Positions 46,705-55,894 of a stretch of DNA of 64,000 nucleotides are shown here, piece by piece. Each line of letters opens with the position of its first letter. The first letter of the stretch is position 1. Below the pieces are notes generated by a model that was not told the DNA's origin, did no database searches, and saw only the letters and a program-made list of their open reading frames with translations. A program made the translations under genes and the position numbers. The DNA is from Bdellovibrionales bacterium (GTDB taxonomy: Bacteria; Bdellovibrionota; Bdellovibrionia; Bdellovibrionales; UBA1609): positions 1-64,000 of the forward strand of contig JAHDIR010000003.1 of assembly GCA_020630675.1 (NCBI GenBank). Direction: 5' to 3'.

Positions 46705-47808
46705 ATGTTTCCTTCCAAAAAAGCTTTTTCCTATTTGCTAATAGATCTCGTGACCAACCTCTTTTTTGGTATGATCATCTTTTTATTTTTGATTATAATG
46801 ATTCAGTCCTTTTCCTTATCTGAAGACATCATTGGTTTTGGTGCCGATACTCTTAGCCTTCTCAAGATCATTGGCTGTATATCTTTAAGCTTTCTCCCTA
46901 TTATTATTCCTATGAGTTTTTTATTTTCTCTTTTAGTGACTTATTCTCGACTAAATATGGAATCAGAACTCATTGCCTTTCGCTCTTTGGGCATTAGTAC
47001 ACGACAACTTTTTTTACCGGCTTTTATTTTATCATTAGGCTGCAGTTTTCTATCGGCTCAGCTCTCTTTTTACATTGCACCTTGGGGACAAAAAAAACTA
47101 GCGGGTATTTTTAGTGAATTGGCACAATCAAAAATTAAATTTAACTTAAAAGCTGGTGTTTTTTCTACAGATATTAAAGGGGTTATGGTTTACGTTGACT
47201 CTATTGATAAAAATAAAACTGAGCTTGAGCGCCTGTTTATATTTAATGAACTCGACGAAAAAAACCCTGTCGCGATCATGGCCCACAAAGGTCACTTAAA
47301 AACTAAAAAAGATAACAAAGGAGCTTACGGCTTTTTAAAACTCACCGACGGTAGCGTCTATAAAACTAACGAAGACTCTCACACAAAGCTTTCTTTCAGC
47401 GAAAACCTTATCAACATTTACGACCCCATCAAAACTGGCTCCATAAAAAGCACACCTATGCTTATGGATATTGCTCAAATCAAAAGCCTTCTCAGTACTG
47501 TAAAAAAAGGAAGTAAAAAATTTATTCGAGCTCAAATTGAGTTTCATAAAAGATGGGCTTTAAGCTTAGCCAGTATTTTATTTTCATTTATTGGTTTTGG
47601 CATTGCAACTCTCGCCCAAAAACGCCAGTCTAAGTCTAATGGTTTTGTTAATTGTGTGGCTTTGATTGTTATTTATTGGCTCTTATTTGTAAGCTCTGAA
47701 AGTCTTGCCAAGTCTGGTAAAATTCCAGTACTAGTTTCGCTATGGTTTGCCAATGTTCTTTATTTATTCGCCGGCCTTTATTTATTTAGAAAATCTTCCC
47801 GAATTTAA
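46705..47808 (+). CDS. LptF/LptG-family LPS export permease
   Basis: 367 residues with the YjgP/YjgQ family plan: three N-terminal helices, a periplasmic beta-jellyroll-like middle (about 135-270), and three C-terminal helices. The segment ESELIAFRSLGISTRQL after the second helix is characteristic, and the middle domain has GVFSTDIKGVMVYVDSID. These proteins form the membrane part of the LptBFG transporter that extracts lipopolysaccharide. Whether this is LptF or LptG cannot be decided; the partner is not in the window. Its last bases overlap the convergent dprA gene. Confidence 0.88.
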   Translation: MFPSKKAFSYLLIDLVTNLFFGMIIFLFLIIMIQSFSLSEDIIGFGADTLSLLKIIGCISLSFLPIIIPMSFLFSLLVTYSRLNMESELIAFRSLGISTRQLFLPAFILSLGCSFLSAQLSFYIAPWGQKKLAGIFSELAQSKIKFNLKAGVFSTDIKGVMVYVDSIDKNKTELERLFIFNELDEKNPVAIMAHKGHLKTKKDNKGAYGFLKLTDGSVYKTNEDSHTKLSFSENLINIYDPIKTGSIKSTPMLMDIAQIKSLLSTVKKGSKKFIRAQIEFHKRWALSLASILFSFIGFGIATLAQKRQSKSNGFVNCVALIVIYWLLFVSSESLAKSGKIPVLVSLWFANVLYLFAGLYLFRKSSRI

Positions 47809-48701
47809 AAACCTAGAATACCTGGGTGCTGACCTTGTCGAAAATTTTGGCTGTGTTCAACTTGAAAAACCATATCTTCTTTTGACCTCACCATGGGAGC
47901 CCCAGAATCAATTAAATCTAACCCTCCCATACAAGAGGTATGAGGAGGCTGTGGTAAAGCAATAATTGTTCGACCATATTTTGCTGCCAAGTTGGAGGTC
48001 ATCATCGTGCCACTTCTTCGTCTTGCTTCAACAACAAATACAATGTCTGACAATAAAACTAAGATTCGATTGCGGTAAAAAAAGTTCGATTTAAATAAAG
48101 GATAATTGGGAGGAAAGGGAGTTAAAACACAGCCACCTTCTTCTTCAATTTGATGTAACATAGGCTCGAGATTATGCGGGTAACACTGGTTTATGCCGCT
48201 AGGTAAAAAACAAGTGGTGGTGACACCTGATAGTAACGACATCTGATGAGCCTTTTGATCTATGCCATAAGCCCCTCCACTCATAATATTTATATCTTTT
48301 CCATTTTTTTTCATAAATTTTAAGCTTTGAAGAAAGGGCCCCTCTAACCAATCCAATGAGTTACGATTCGGCTTGCGACTACCAACAACACTTAAGTTGA
48401 TGGCTTGAAAATTCAAACGTCCTCTTAACATTATAGGGCAAGGGTGTTTAATATTTTGTGTAAGAGCTAAAGGAAAGCTTGGGTCCAAACAACAAAGTAA
48501 ATTCACTCCCCTTTTTAAAGAGGATTCAATATCGTCACACAGTCGATAAAGATCTGTTAAACTCTCAGGTTTTAGAAATAGCTTTTTTAATTTTTTGTCA
48601 GAAAAACGAATGTTATCAAACTTTAAATGTCTTAGCTCAGAAAGAGTAAACCGAGGCTCAATCCAGTTTAAAATAGAAATGTATTGCAATAAAGTATCCA
48701 T
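47805..48701 (-). CDS. dprA: DNA processing protein DprA
   Basis: 298 residues. The Rossmann-like core has YPLAL-type LDPSFPLAL, VVGSRKPN, MSGGAYGIDQKAH, FLPSGINQCYPH, FFYRNRILVLLSD and ARRRSGTMMTSNLAAKYGR, all hallmark DprA blocks. A short helical N-terminal part precedes it; the C-terminal winged helix of longer DprA proteins is absent. DprA loads RecA on incoming single-stranded DNA during transformation. A split comEC lies 4 kb away, so competence genes are grouped here. It ends overlapping the permease gene. Confidence 0.92.
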   Translation of the reverse strand: MDTLLQYISILNWIEPRFTLSELRHLKFDNIRFSDKKLKKLFLKPESLTDLYRLCDDIESSLKRGVNLLCCLDPSFPLALTQNIKHPCPIMLRGRLNFQAINLSVVGSRKPNRNSLDWLEGPFLQSLKFMKKNGKDINIMSGGAYGIDQKAHQMSLLSGVTTTCFLPSGINQCYPHNLEPMLHQIEEEGGCVLTPFPPNYPLFKSNFFYRNRILVLLSDIVFVVEARRRSGTMMTSNLAAKYGRTIIALPQPPHTSCMGGLDLIDSGAPMVRSKEDMVFQVEHSQNFRQGQHPGILGF

Positions 48702-48785
48702 GCCAAAAGACTGTGCAATAGGCTCGCCTTTAATTTAGACACCGGTAAGGCCCTTCAGACTTGAAGGTGTTCAAAGCTCGGAAGT

Positions 48786-50876
48786 TTAGAACTGCTCCGA
48801 ATCTATATCACCTTCTGAAAAGTCGTTTTCATCGTCAAAGTCAATGTCTTCATCTAGTTCTGCAGAAGACTTATCGTCAAAATTAAAGTCATCATCAGAT
48901 GACCCCACTTCATCGGTCCAATTCCCATTTTCATCAGATGAAATGGGGTCCTCAGCTTTGAGTTGGTCGCTGAAGCTATCAAAATCACCAAACTCAGACT
49001 CACTGCTTTGATCATCACCATTTTTTTGATTTGATACTGAACCTAGTCCTAATTGGGGCTCACCTAAATAATCTCCTACCATGACGACTCCAACAGAATC
49101 CGTAATAAGTAAAGTGGCCACATGCTCAGAAACGTCAACGATTTTACCAGTTCCCACTTTAGAGATTTTACTTAAGAGTTTTGTTTGAGCTCTTCGTAAT
49201 TTTCTATTGGCAATAATAGCCACAGAATCCCCTTCCACAAAACCATCAACACTTCCTTTATTAATAAAGGCAAACATTCCTTGCCCCAGCACTCTTGCTT
49301 TTTTTGTACCAGAGCCTCCTGTAATTTGAGCCGAAGTAAAATTAAAATCTTGAGTCGACTGAGAAGTCACTTTCTGTAAATCTTGATTTAATAAAAGTCC
49401 GCCCTTTTGTAAGGGGTCAAAAGCTGACTCTACATAGGCTCTATAAAGTCTGACACCATCTTTTCTCTGAGCGTACTTTTTGTCAGAGATTTCAGAGCGC
49501 AACTGAACAACACCTTGAACTTTATAAACATGACCAAAAGGGCCCTTTACAGCAACTCCCTCTAATTTAGGCTTTTGCACCCCCTCATCACTTACGACTA
49601 AGAATGTTCCTTCAGAAGAAGACGACTTTAACTCGACATAAACATATTGTCCGGTGGTCGCAAGTTTTTCCCCAGCCTCGGCTTCAATGATTTTTCCAAC
49701 TCCAAGCATTTTCTTATCTCTAACAAAAGACGAAACCGTCACTTCTAAAGGACGAAGGCTTTCTCCGTTTCTTGCTTCAGAATCAAACGACCCATTTTTT
49801 CCATCCCCATAATATCCCCATGCAGGTAAACTTCCAGGTAAGCTCTTAATCACCGGCTGAATATTTAAGCGCGTGGGTGGTATTTTGACTGGCTCGTTAC
49901 TGGCCACTAAATTTTCATTTATACCATCCACATCAGAAGACGATTTTCCATCTTGAGCGAGAAGAGTTCCCGAGGCAGAGCTTTGAGAAGAGTCGCTCAC
50001 AGTAAAGGATGGAGGTGAGTTTAAATCTCCCAAATTAAATAGTATGGAGTAACCTTCACTGATTCTATGAGGGTTGGTAATTTTACTATTCACAGACCAA
50101 ATTTTGGGCCAATAATGACCGTCGCCAAAAAAAGTGGTGCTTATATCCCAAAGGGTGTCGGCTTTTTGCACTTCATAAACTTCACTTTTACGATCACCGG
50201 TTAAACTTCTCCACTCACTTTCTGCTACAGGGTATTTATAAAAATCTTCATAAATTTTAAACAAACGGTTTTCATAATCTCTATCGTAGTTATCTGAACT
50301 CACTACATCCAAAGCAACTGTACCTGGCGGTACGTAAGGCTCAACACTTTCTACCACCTCAGATGGAGTCTCTGGTTCAGGTTCAATAACAGCATCCAAG
50401 TCGCTTTCACCTTCACTAACAACCTGATCACTCTCTTCGTCAAAGGCATCAAAGTTATCATCGTCTGATGAATCGCCGGCGACATCTTCATTAAACTCAG
50501 CCTCAAAGTCACCTTCACCATCAAAGTCATCTTCACTGGCGACATTTTCTTCAAAACCATTTTCTTCTGATGTGTTGGTCACATTATCTTCATCAGAAAA
50601 ACTACCAAAATCATCGTCGTCGCCCTCGCCCTCTTCGGCACTGGCAAAATCTTCAGAACTTTCCTCATCGTCCTGAGCACTTTCAAAGTCTTCATCAGCA
50701 CTTTCAAAATCTCCGGCGTCTTCCTCAAAGTCCTCATCACCTTCAAAGTCTTCAACCTCATACTCTTGTGCCCAAGATTGGTTCAAGGCAAAGCCACTTT
50801 TTATATTTTTGATTTGAATAGAGTTAAGAGAAAATATGAATATTAAAAAGACGAAACATCTTGTTGCTATAATCAT
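48786..50876 (-). CDS. LysM-domain protein with acidic low-complexity regions
   Basis: About 696 residues. A signal peptide leads into an extremely Asp/Glu/Ser/Phe-rich repeat region (about 40-165, repeats of the type EDFESADEDFES), then a LysM peptidoglycan-binding domain (about 240-290, YEVQKADTLWDISTTFFGDGHYWPKIW), a long beta-rich part, and a second acidic tail. ATG at 50876 or 50888 could serve as start. It should bind the wall in the periplasm; the acidic stretches could bind calcium or keep it extended. It is downstream of a TPR lipoprotein gene and upstream of dprA, perhaps in one transcript. Confidence 0.8.
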   Translation of the reverse strand: MIIATRCFVFLIFIFSLNSIQIKNIKSGFALNQSWAQEYEVEDFEGDEDFEEDAGDFESADEDFESAQDDEESSEDFASAEEGEGDDDDFGSFSDEDNVTNTSEENGFEENVASEDDFDGEGDFEAEFNEDVAGDSSDDDNFDAFDEESDQVVSEGESDLDAVIEPEPETPSEVVESVEPYVPPGTVALDVVSSDNYDRDYENRLFKIYEDFYKYPVAESEWRSLTGDRKSEVYEVQKADTLWDISTTFFGDGHYWPKIWSVNSKITNPHRISEGYSILFNLGDLNSPPSFTVSDSSQSSASGTLLAQDGKSSSDVDGINENLVASNEPVKIPPTRLNIQPVIKSLPGSLPAWGYYGDGKNGSFDSEARNGESLRPLEVTVSSFVRDKKMLGVGKIIEAEAGEKLATTGQYVYVELKSSSSEGTFLVVSDEGVQKPKLEGVAVKGPFGHVYKVQGVVQLRSEISDKKYAQRKDGVRLYRAYVESAFDPLQKGGLLLNQDLQKVTSQSTQDFNFTSAQITGGSGTKKARVLGQGMFAFINKGSVDGFVEGDSVAIIANRKLRRAQTKLLSKISKVGTGKIVDVSEHVATLLITDSVGVVMVGDYLGEPQLGLGSVSNQKNGDDQSSESEFGDFDSFSDQLKAEDPISSDENGNWTDEVGSSDDDFNFDDKSSAELDEDIDFDDENDFSEGDIDSEQF

Positions 50877-50942
50877 GCCGTAGAACATCCTTGTTCAATT
50901 TTAATCACTTCAATTTTTTAAGTTTCCAATGAAGGAAAGTCT

Positions 50943-51545
50943 TTACTTTACAATTCCTTTGAGCTCTTGAATGGCTTTGTCAGCCACACCAGACTTTGAG
51001 TACTTAGACACTACTTTTTCAAAGGACAGTTTTGCTTGCTTGTGAAGCCCTAACTTTTTGTAAACTAAGCCTTTGGCATAAATAGCATAAGGGGCTTTAT
51101 CTTGGCGGGCATAGCTCTTTTCTACTTTATCAAAGTATTTAATCGATTTAACATAGTCTTTTCCTTTCAGTTTCAAAGAACCCATCATATAGTAAATGTT
51201 GTCGTTAAACTTACTCTTCGGATACTTTTTGATGAAAGACTTTGCGCTTATTCTTAAACTATTTTCATCATTTTTTTTATAAATTTTAAGTAACTCTGTG
51301 TAAGCTTGTTTTTCAGACATTTTAGAAAGGTCTACACGAGCTCTTTGTGCGAGGCTTTTTCTTTTCTTTAAGCCTTGTAAAATTTCATTTTTGGCCTTTA
51401 AACTTTCAACCTGCCGTTCTTTCACTTTTAGCTGTGAACTCAAGGCTCTCATTTTTCTATGAGTTAATTGTTGCTCAGAGTTTCCAGAGTTAGCACACCC
51501 AACAAGAAATAATCCACTTAAAACTAAACTGATCCATTGAAACAA
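50943..51545 (-). CDS. TPR lipoprotein (CpoB/YbgF-like)
   Basis: 200 residues. Signal peptide ending in the lipobox LVGC, a coiled coil (about 28-70), and three TPR-like repeats to the end (KSFIKKYPKSKFNDNIYYMMGSLK, ARQDKAPYAIYAKGLVYKKLG, QAKLSFEKVVSKYSKSGVADKAI). This order resembles CpoB/YbgF of the Tol-Pal system, but no tol genes are nearby and CpoB is usually not lipidated, so the function is only suggested. It is 55-65 bases upstream of the LysM gene and probably co-transcribed. Confidence 0.75.
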   Translation of the reverse strand: MFQWISLVLSGLFLVGCANSGNSEQQLTHRKMRALSSQLKVKERQVESLKAKNEILQGLKKRKSLAQRARVDLSKMSEKQAYTELLKIYKKNDENSLRISAKSFIKKYPKSKFNDNIYYMMGSLKLKGKDYVKSIKYFDKVEKSYARQDKAPYAIYAKGLVYKKLGLHKQAKLSFEKVVSKYSKSGVADKAIQELKGIVK

Positions 51546-52035
51546 AGCTATCTCCTTTTTTTTACTCTCTATTAATAGGTTATCTAACTTTTTGAACTTT
51601 GCAAAGTCAGGCTAATAAATTCACCCGCCTTGGAAAATTGTGCACAGCATAATTTCGTGGTGACTAAATTTTACCTGATAATAAATTCAAAATCCCTATA
51701 TAAAAGGCCTTTGGCAGCTAAATAGCTTCTCATACACTGAGTTATCCACAGCCAATGTGGACTACCGTCTAGCCAATACATCCAACTAAAGTCCAGGCTT
51801 GCTTTCCAGCTCATTGATCACTTTTTAATCATTATTAAGCCCTTGTTATTAATAAACTTTGAACTTTTTATAGGAAAAATTCTTCGAATTATTAAATTTT
51901 CTTAAATACAGGCCTCGGCCTATTTTTTGATCTTCATATATTCGTTCTATGCCCCAGTTACGAACATTCCTGGAGTTATCTAGGCTTATGTATCATTAGC
52001 CTTGTGAGCTTCTCTTATGCATTGATAGCTGCCAT
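51546..52035. other. 490-base intergenic region with one DnaA box
   Basis: Divergent region between the TPR lipoprotein and comEC-like genes. It is AT-rich, has a perfect DnaA box and an inverted near-box at 51742-51764, and no tRNA or convincing ORF that I can see. Confidence 0.5.
51742..51750 (+). promoter_or_regulatory. Perfect DnaA box
   Basis: TTATCCACA matches the DnaA consensus. Five bases later TGTGGACTA is an inverted near-match, so TCCACA and TGTGGA form a palindrome. One box is far from an origin, but a DnaA-controlled promoter is possible. Confidence 0.4.
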
Positions 52036-52917
52036 ATGACTTTCAAAATTTTAATTCTAATTTGTGTAGTTCAACTCGGCTTGAAGAAAAATTTAACAAA
52101 TTATTTTTTAAAACCTTCTCACTCTCTTCATTCTTTGTGTTTAAAAGTGGCCGACAAAAATTTATTCTATAAAACTGAAATAAAAGCTCTAATTTGTGGT
52201 CAAAAAATTTCTCAACCAAAAGTAAAAAACCTACTTTCTCACATTGGCGTTTTACATATGTTTGTTGTTTCGGGCGCTCATATTCAATTTTATCGTAGAG
52301 TCATTGCACTCTTTTTCCCCACACGTTGGCTATTCACTATTCAGTCTTTATTTTTAGCTTTGTACTCGACAGTTTGCCTGTTCTCGGCTCCATTGGTAAG
52401 AGCCAGTGTTGATTATTTATTCGAACACGCCGTTTGCGTTCATAAACTTAACTGGGGCAAAGAACAAAGAATTTTTATCTCTGGTATTTGTTGTTTAATT
52501 GTAAACCCATATTATTTTCAAGGCCTATCTTTAGGGTTAAGCTGGGTGGCTGCTCTTTGCTTGTGCCAAAAAAGTCAAACCACCAAAGTGTTTTTACTAT
52601 TTATAGCTCTTTACCCTTTGTTGCTCTATTTTTATGTCCCTCACCCCTTAAGCGCAGTGAGTGGTTTTTTCTTAGCAAGCATAACCTCATTTGTTTTACT
52701 TCCAATAAATGTTCTTTGTTTTTTAGTTCCCTTTTTCAATCCTGTTCTTAAATTTTTTTATGATGCCTTCTATTTTTTAGCGACACACATCAATGATTCA
52801 CTGCCCAAATATAATACGGAAAGCAATAACCTCCCTGTTATTTTTATTTGGGTTTATGTTTTATTGTTAAATTTAATTCTTATTTTTCACCAAAAGAAGA
52901 AGCCACAATGTCATTAA
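52036..52917 (+). CDS. ComEC/Rec2 competence membrane domain, split N-terminal half
   Basis: 293-residue multi-helix membrane protein. The core ComEC signature appears as LSHIGVLHMFVVSGAHIQFYRRVI (family form: HLLAISGLH), followed by the competence-domain helices and LGLSWVAALCLC. The N-terminal OB-type domain of full ComEC is missing. The metallo-beta-lactamase half that is usually fused is encoded by the next gene, overlapping by 10 bases, so the complete function is split in two. ComEC forms the inner-membrane channel for DNA uptake. No ribosome-binding site stands out before the ATG. Confidence 0.82.
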   Translation: MTFKILILICVVQLGLKKNLTNYFLKPSHSLHSLCLKVADKNLFYKTEIKALICGQKISQPKVKNLLSHIGVLHMFVVSGAHIQFYRRVIALFFPTRWLFTIQSLFLALYSTVCLFSAPLVRASVDYLFEHAVCVHKLNWGKEQRIFISGICCLIVNPYYFQGLSLGLSWVAALCLCQKSQTTKVFLLFIALYPLLLYFYVPHPLSAVSGFFLASITSFVLLPINVLCFLVPFFNPVLKFFYDAFYFLATHINDSLPKYNTESNNLPVIFIWVYVLLLNLILIFHQKKKPQCH

Positions 52918-53651
52918 AATTTTTGTACACCTTACTCATATTTGAAGGTCTCTTTATTATATCGCCACAAAAAATAAGCCAAGACCCTCATCATAGGCTC
53001 ATTGTCTGGGATGTTGGACAAGGGCAATGGATCACCTATCAAAAGCACAACCTATGCTTTCACTTTGACACCGGAGGAGAATACTTTTTTATAAAAAAAA
53101 TTAGAAACGCCTGCTCTGGACATAAAAATTTTTTTTACTTCACTCATGCCGACCGTGATCATATTAATTTTTTACCTAAGATCATCAAAAAAATTCAACC
53201 ATCGTATTTAGTGAACCCTCCAAAAAAAGCATTAAAGAAGTGGAAGTTACCCAAAAAATATTTACGAATAATTGCGTCTCACCCAGAGGTGGTTAAAACA
53301 CTGTACAACCCAAAATCAAACCCAAGCCTCAGTTCAAATCAAAACAGCAAGGTTTACCTCGTGAATAAAACTATTCTTATTTCAGGAGATAGTGAAAAGA
53401 AAAACGAAAAAATTTGGAGCCAGCACCCTCTTTTAAGTTCTGTGAATTTTTATATATTGGGACACCACGGAAGTAACACAAGCACATCTCAAGAACTTCT
53501 TGATCGATTGCCAAATCTAAAAATAGCCATAGCTTCGGCAAGAAAATCTCGCTATGGGCACCCTCATGGTCTGGTTAAAATTAGGCTTTATAAAAACAAA
53601 ACCCCAGTGCTTTCCACAAACAACTGGGGTCATATCATTTTTGAACTGTAA
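52908..53651 (+). CDS. ComEC-type metallo-beta-lactamase-fold protein, split C-terminal half
   Basis: 247 residues. An N-terminal hydrophobic segment (LKFLYTLLIFEGLFII) is followed by a metallo-beta-lactamase fold: LIVWDVGQGQ, FHFDTGG, the metal site FTHADRDH (His80, Asp82, Asp84, His85), TILISGDSE and LGHHGSNTSTS, then ASARKSRYGHPH. These blocks are those of the ComEC C-terminal nuclease-like domain, including SRYGHPH. The ATG at 52908 with AAGAAG upstream lies inside the preceding gene. Having its own membrane segment and start argues for a real split gene, not a sequencing error. Confidence 0.85.
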   Translation: MSLKFLYTLLIFEGLFIISPQKISQDPHHRLIVWDVGQGQWITYQKHNLCFHFDTGGEYFFIKKIRNACSGHKNFFYFTHADRDHINFLPKIIKKIQPSYLVNPPKKALKKWKLPKKYLRIIASHPEVVKTLYNPKSNPSLSSNQNSKVYLVNKTILISGDSEKKNEKIWSQHPLLSSVNFYILGHHGSNTSTSQELLDRLPNLKIAIASARKSRYGHPHGLVKIRLYKNKTPVLSTNNWGHIIFEL

Positions 53652-53666
53652 TCAGTTATTTAAAAT

Positions 53667-54773
53667 TTAAACTTGAAAAGGCTTGTACTCCATATCTAGA
53701 TCCCTTGCTACAGGTTCGTAAGCAACATAACCACCATATACATTTAAGCCTTTGTATAAGCTTGGGTATTTTGAAATGGCCTCTTCTATACCCATGGCGG
53801 CAATCATAGAGCCATATTTAAATGTGGCATTTGTTAAAGCGTAAGTAGAAGTTCTCGCCACAACCCCTGGCATATTCGGAACACAATAATGAATAACGCC
53901 ATCAATATCAAAGGTTGGCTCTTTATGGCTTGTTGGTTTACAGGTTTCAATACAACCACCTTGATCAACGGCCACATCCACCACAACACTTCCTTTTGAC
54001 ATACTACGAATCATTTTTTCAGAAACAAGCGTTGGTGCTTTTTGTCCTGTCAAAAGTACGGCCCCTACTAGCAGGTCGGATTGAGCCACTTGCTCTTCAA
54101 TATTTTGTGAGTTTGAGTAAAGGGTTTTAATTTGTCCTGAAAAAATATGATCTAGGTATTCTAATCGCGCTCGGTTAACATCTAAGATGGTGACGTCAGC
54201 ACCTAAACCGACGGCCATTTTTGCGGCATTAACACCAACAATTCCACCGCCTATAACGGCCACTTTAGCTTTATGAACCCCCGTTACTCCGCCCAAAAGT
54301 ATTCCTTTTCCGCCTTTATCTTTTTGCAAATAAAAAGCTCCAACTTGCGTGGCCATTCGACCAGCGACTTCACTCATCGGTGTTAAAAGGGGAAGACTTC
54401 CATCTGGTGCCTGAATGGTTTCATAAGCAATGGCTTTCACTTTTCTTTCACATAAAACTTTCGTTAGCTTTGGCTCAGCAGCAAGGTGTAGATAAGTGTA
54501 AAGAATTTGATTTTCTTTCATTAAATCATATTCATCAGGAAGAGGCTCTTTCACTTTTATAATCATATCTGATTTTGAGTATATGTCTTTGGCTGTTGGT
54601 AACATCTCGGCCCCGGCCTTTATGTAATCCTGATCAGAAATTTGGCAGCCTAAACCTGCTGACTCTTGAACAAAAACTTTATGACCCTCAGCCACAAGCT
54701 GTTTGACACCCGCTTCAGTTAAACCTACACGACTTTCGCTAATTTTAATTTCTTTTGGTACGCCAATAATCAT
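53667..54773 (-). CDS. ald: Alanine dehydrogenase
   Basis: 368-residue NAD-dependent L-alanine dehydrogenase, interconverting alanine and pyruvate plus ammonia. Substrate-binding residues Arg15, Lys75 (VKEP) and His96 (YLHLAAEP) are conserved, as is the NAD-binding GGGIVGVNAAKMA and the C-terminal PNMPGVVARTSTYALTNAT. Length is typical. GAGGAGA precedes the ATG. It is single, convergent with the ComEC-type gene and divergent from lpxC. Confidence 0.96.
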   Translation of the reverse strand: MIIGVPKEIKISESRVGLTEAGVKQLVAEGHKVFVQESAGLGCQISDQDYIKAGAEMLPTAKDIYSKSDMIIKVKEPLPDEYDLMKENQILYTYLHLAAEPKLTKVLCERKVKAIAYETIQAPDGSLPLLTPMSEVAGRMATQVGAFYLQKDKGGKGILLGGVTGVHKAKVAVIGGGIVGVNAAKMAVGLGADVTILDVNRARLEYLDHIFSGQIKTLYSNSQNIEEQVAQSDLLVGAVLLTGQKAPTLVSEKMIRSMSKGSVVVDVAVDQGGCIETCKPTSHKEPTFDIDGVIHYCVPNMPGVVARTSTYALTNATFKYGSMIAAMGIEEAISKYPSLYKGLNVYGGYVAYEPVARDLDMEYKPFQV

Positions 54774-55022
54774 TTTGATCTCCTCTCAAGCCCCAACATT
54801 CTTGTAAAAACTTAATTTCTTGAACTTTTATGAAAAGTTCTGAGGATTGTCCAGGCAAATTGTTTGATTTTAACAACAGGTTTTTCTATGTATTTTACAA
54901 ATGTCTGCTTCTGCCCTTGGATTTTCAAATTTCAAAATGTAGCCTAGCTCTAACGCGCATAGTTTTGATCTGAGTGTCAGTCTCTTCTTTTTCGCAACCC
55001 ATTAAAAAGGACTTTAACTTTT

Positions 55023-55892
55023 ATGTTTTTACAAAGAACCCTTCGAAAAAAAGTAGAAGTCAAAGGCGTAGGAATACACACTGGCAAACCAACCACTTTG
55101 ACTTTTTGCCCAGCCCCCGCCTCTTCTGGAATTCACTTTGTACGAACAGACCTACCTGGCCGCCCTCACGTTCGAAGCTTAGCAGAAAATGTAAAGGCCA
55201 CTCAAATGGCCACGACCCTCGGTCATGGCAGTGATTTATATATTTCTACTGTTGAACACTGCCTCTCGGCAGTGACAGCTTACCGAATTGACAACTTACT
55301 AATTGAAGTGGACGGTCCTGAAGTACCAATTGTAGACGGCAGCGCAGACCCTTTTCTTCAGGCCATTCTTCAAGCAGGATTTATCGACCTCGACACTCCC
55401 CGACGCTATGCTTACGTCAATGAACATATTCAACTCGGAGAAGGTGAAAAATATGCTTATATCGCCCCTTATAATGGGCTTCGTATATCTTGTACCATTG
55501 ACTTTCCACACCCAAGCATTGGGTTACAACAGTTTGATGTAGATATAGACGAAATAACTTTTAAAAATGAAATTTCAAAAGCTCGAACTTTTGGCTTTAT
55601 GAAAGATGTAGAAATGCTGCAAAAACAAGGTCTGGCTTTAGGCGGAAGTTTAGACAATGCAATTATTTTAGACGATGAAAAAATCATTAACCCTAATGGG
55701 CTTCGCTTTAAAGATGAGTTTGTTCGACACAAAATTTTAGACGCTCTTGGTGACCTAGCTACAATGGGCTTTCCAGTCATGGGCCACATTGTACTTTACA
55801 AAGCCGGACATGACGTTATGAATAAGTTAGTAAAAAAACTTTTATCGCAACCGGAAAGCTACAAATTAAAAGAGCTCGCTCATGGCGTTTAG
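55023..55892 (+). CDS. lpxC: UDP-3-O-acyl-N-acetylglucosamine deacetylase
   Basis: 289-residue zinc deacetylase that catalyses the committed step of lipid A synthesis. Zinc ligands His79 (STVEHCLSAV), His236 and Asp240 (VRHKILDALGD) and the catalytic base His263 (AGHDVMN) align with the E. coli residues. Other family blocks are GVGIHTG, VPIVDGSADPF, ARTFGF and GGSLDNAIILD. AAGGA lies rather far (about 12 bases) upstream of the ATG. It ends 3 bases before the convergent ruvB stop. Confidence 0.97.
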   Translation: MFLQRTLRKKVEVKGVGIHTGKPTTLTFCPAPASSGIHFVRTDLPGRPHVRSLAENVKATQMATTLGHGSDLYISTVEHCLSAVTAYRIDNLLIEVDGPEVPIVDGSADPFLQAILQAGFIDLDTPRRYAYVNEHIQLGEGEKYAYIAPYNGLRISCTIDFPHPSIGLQQFDVDIDEITFKNEISKARTFGFMKDVEMLQKQGLALGGSLDNAIILDDEKIINPNGLRFKDEFVRHKILDALGDLATMGFPVMGHIVLYKAGHDVMNKLVKKLLSQPESYKLKELAHGV

Positions 55893-55894
55893 CC

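Noticed and set aside
50570-50812. Open frame on the plus strand across the acidic-repeat part of the LysM gene
   Set aside because: It is the complement of the Asp/Glu-rich repeat codons (rich in His, Gln and Ser), with no ribosome-binding site; a composition artefact.
51546-52035. Chromosome replication origin
   Set aside because: Only one perfect DnaA box and one near-match were found, and no dnaA, dnaN, gyrB or parAB genes are nearby.
52848-52917. A sequencing frameshift as the cause of the split ComEC
   Set aside because: The second half has its own ATG, ribosome-binding site and N-terminal hydrophobic segment, so a true split is more likely.
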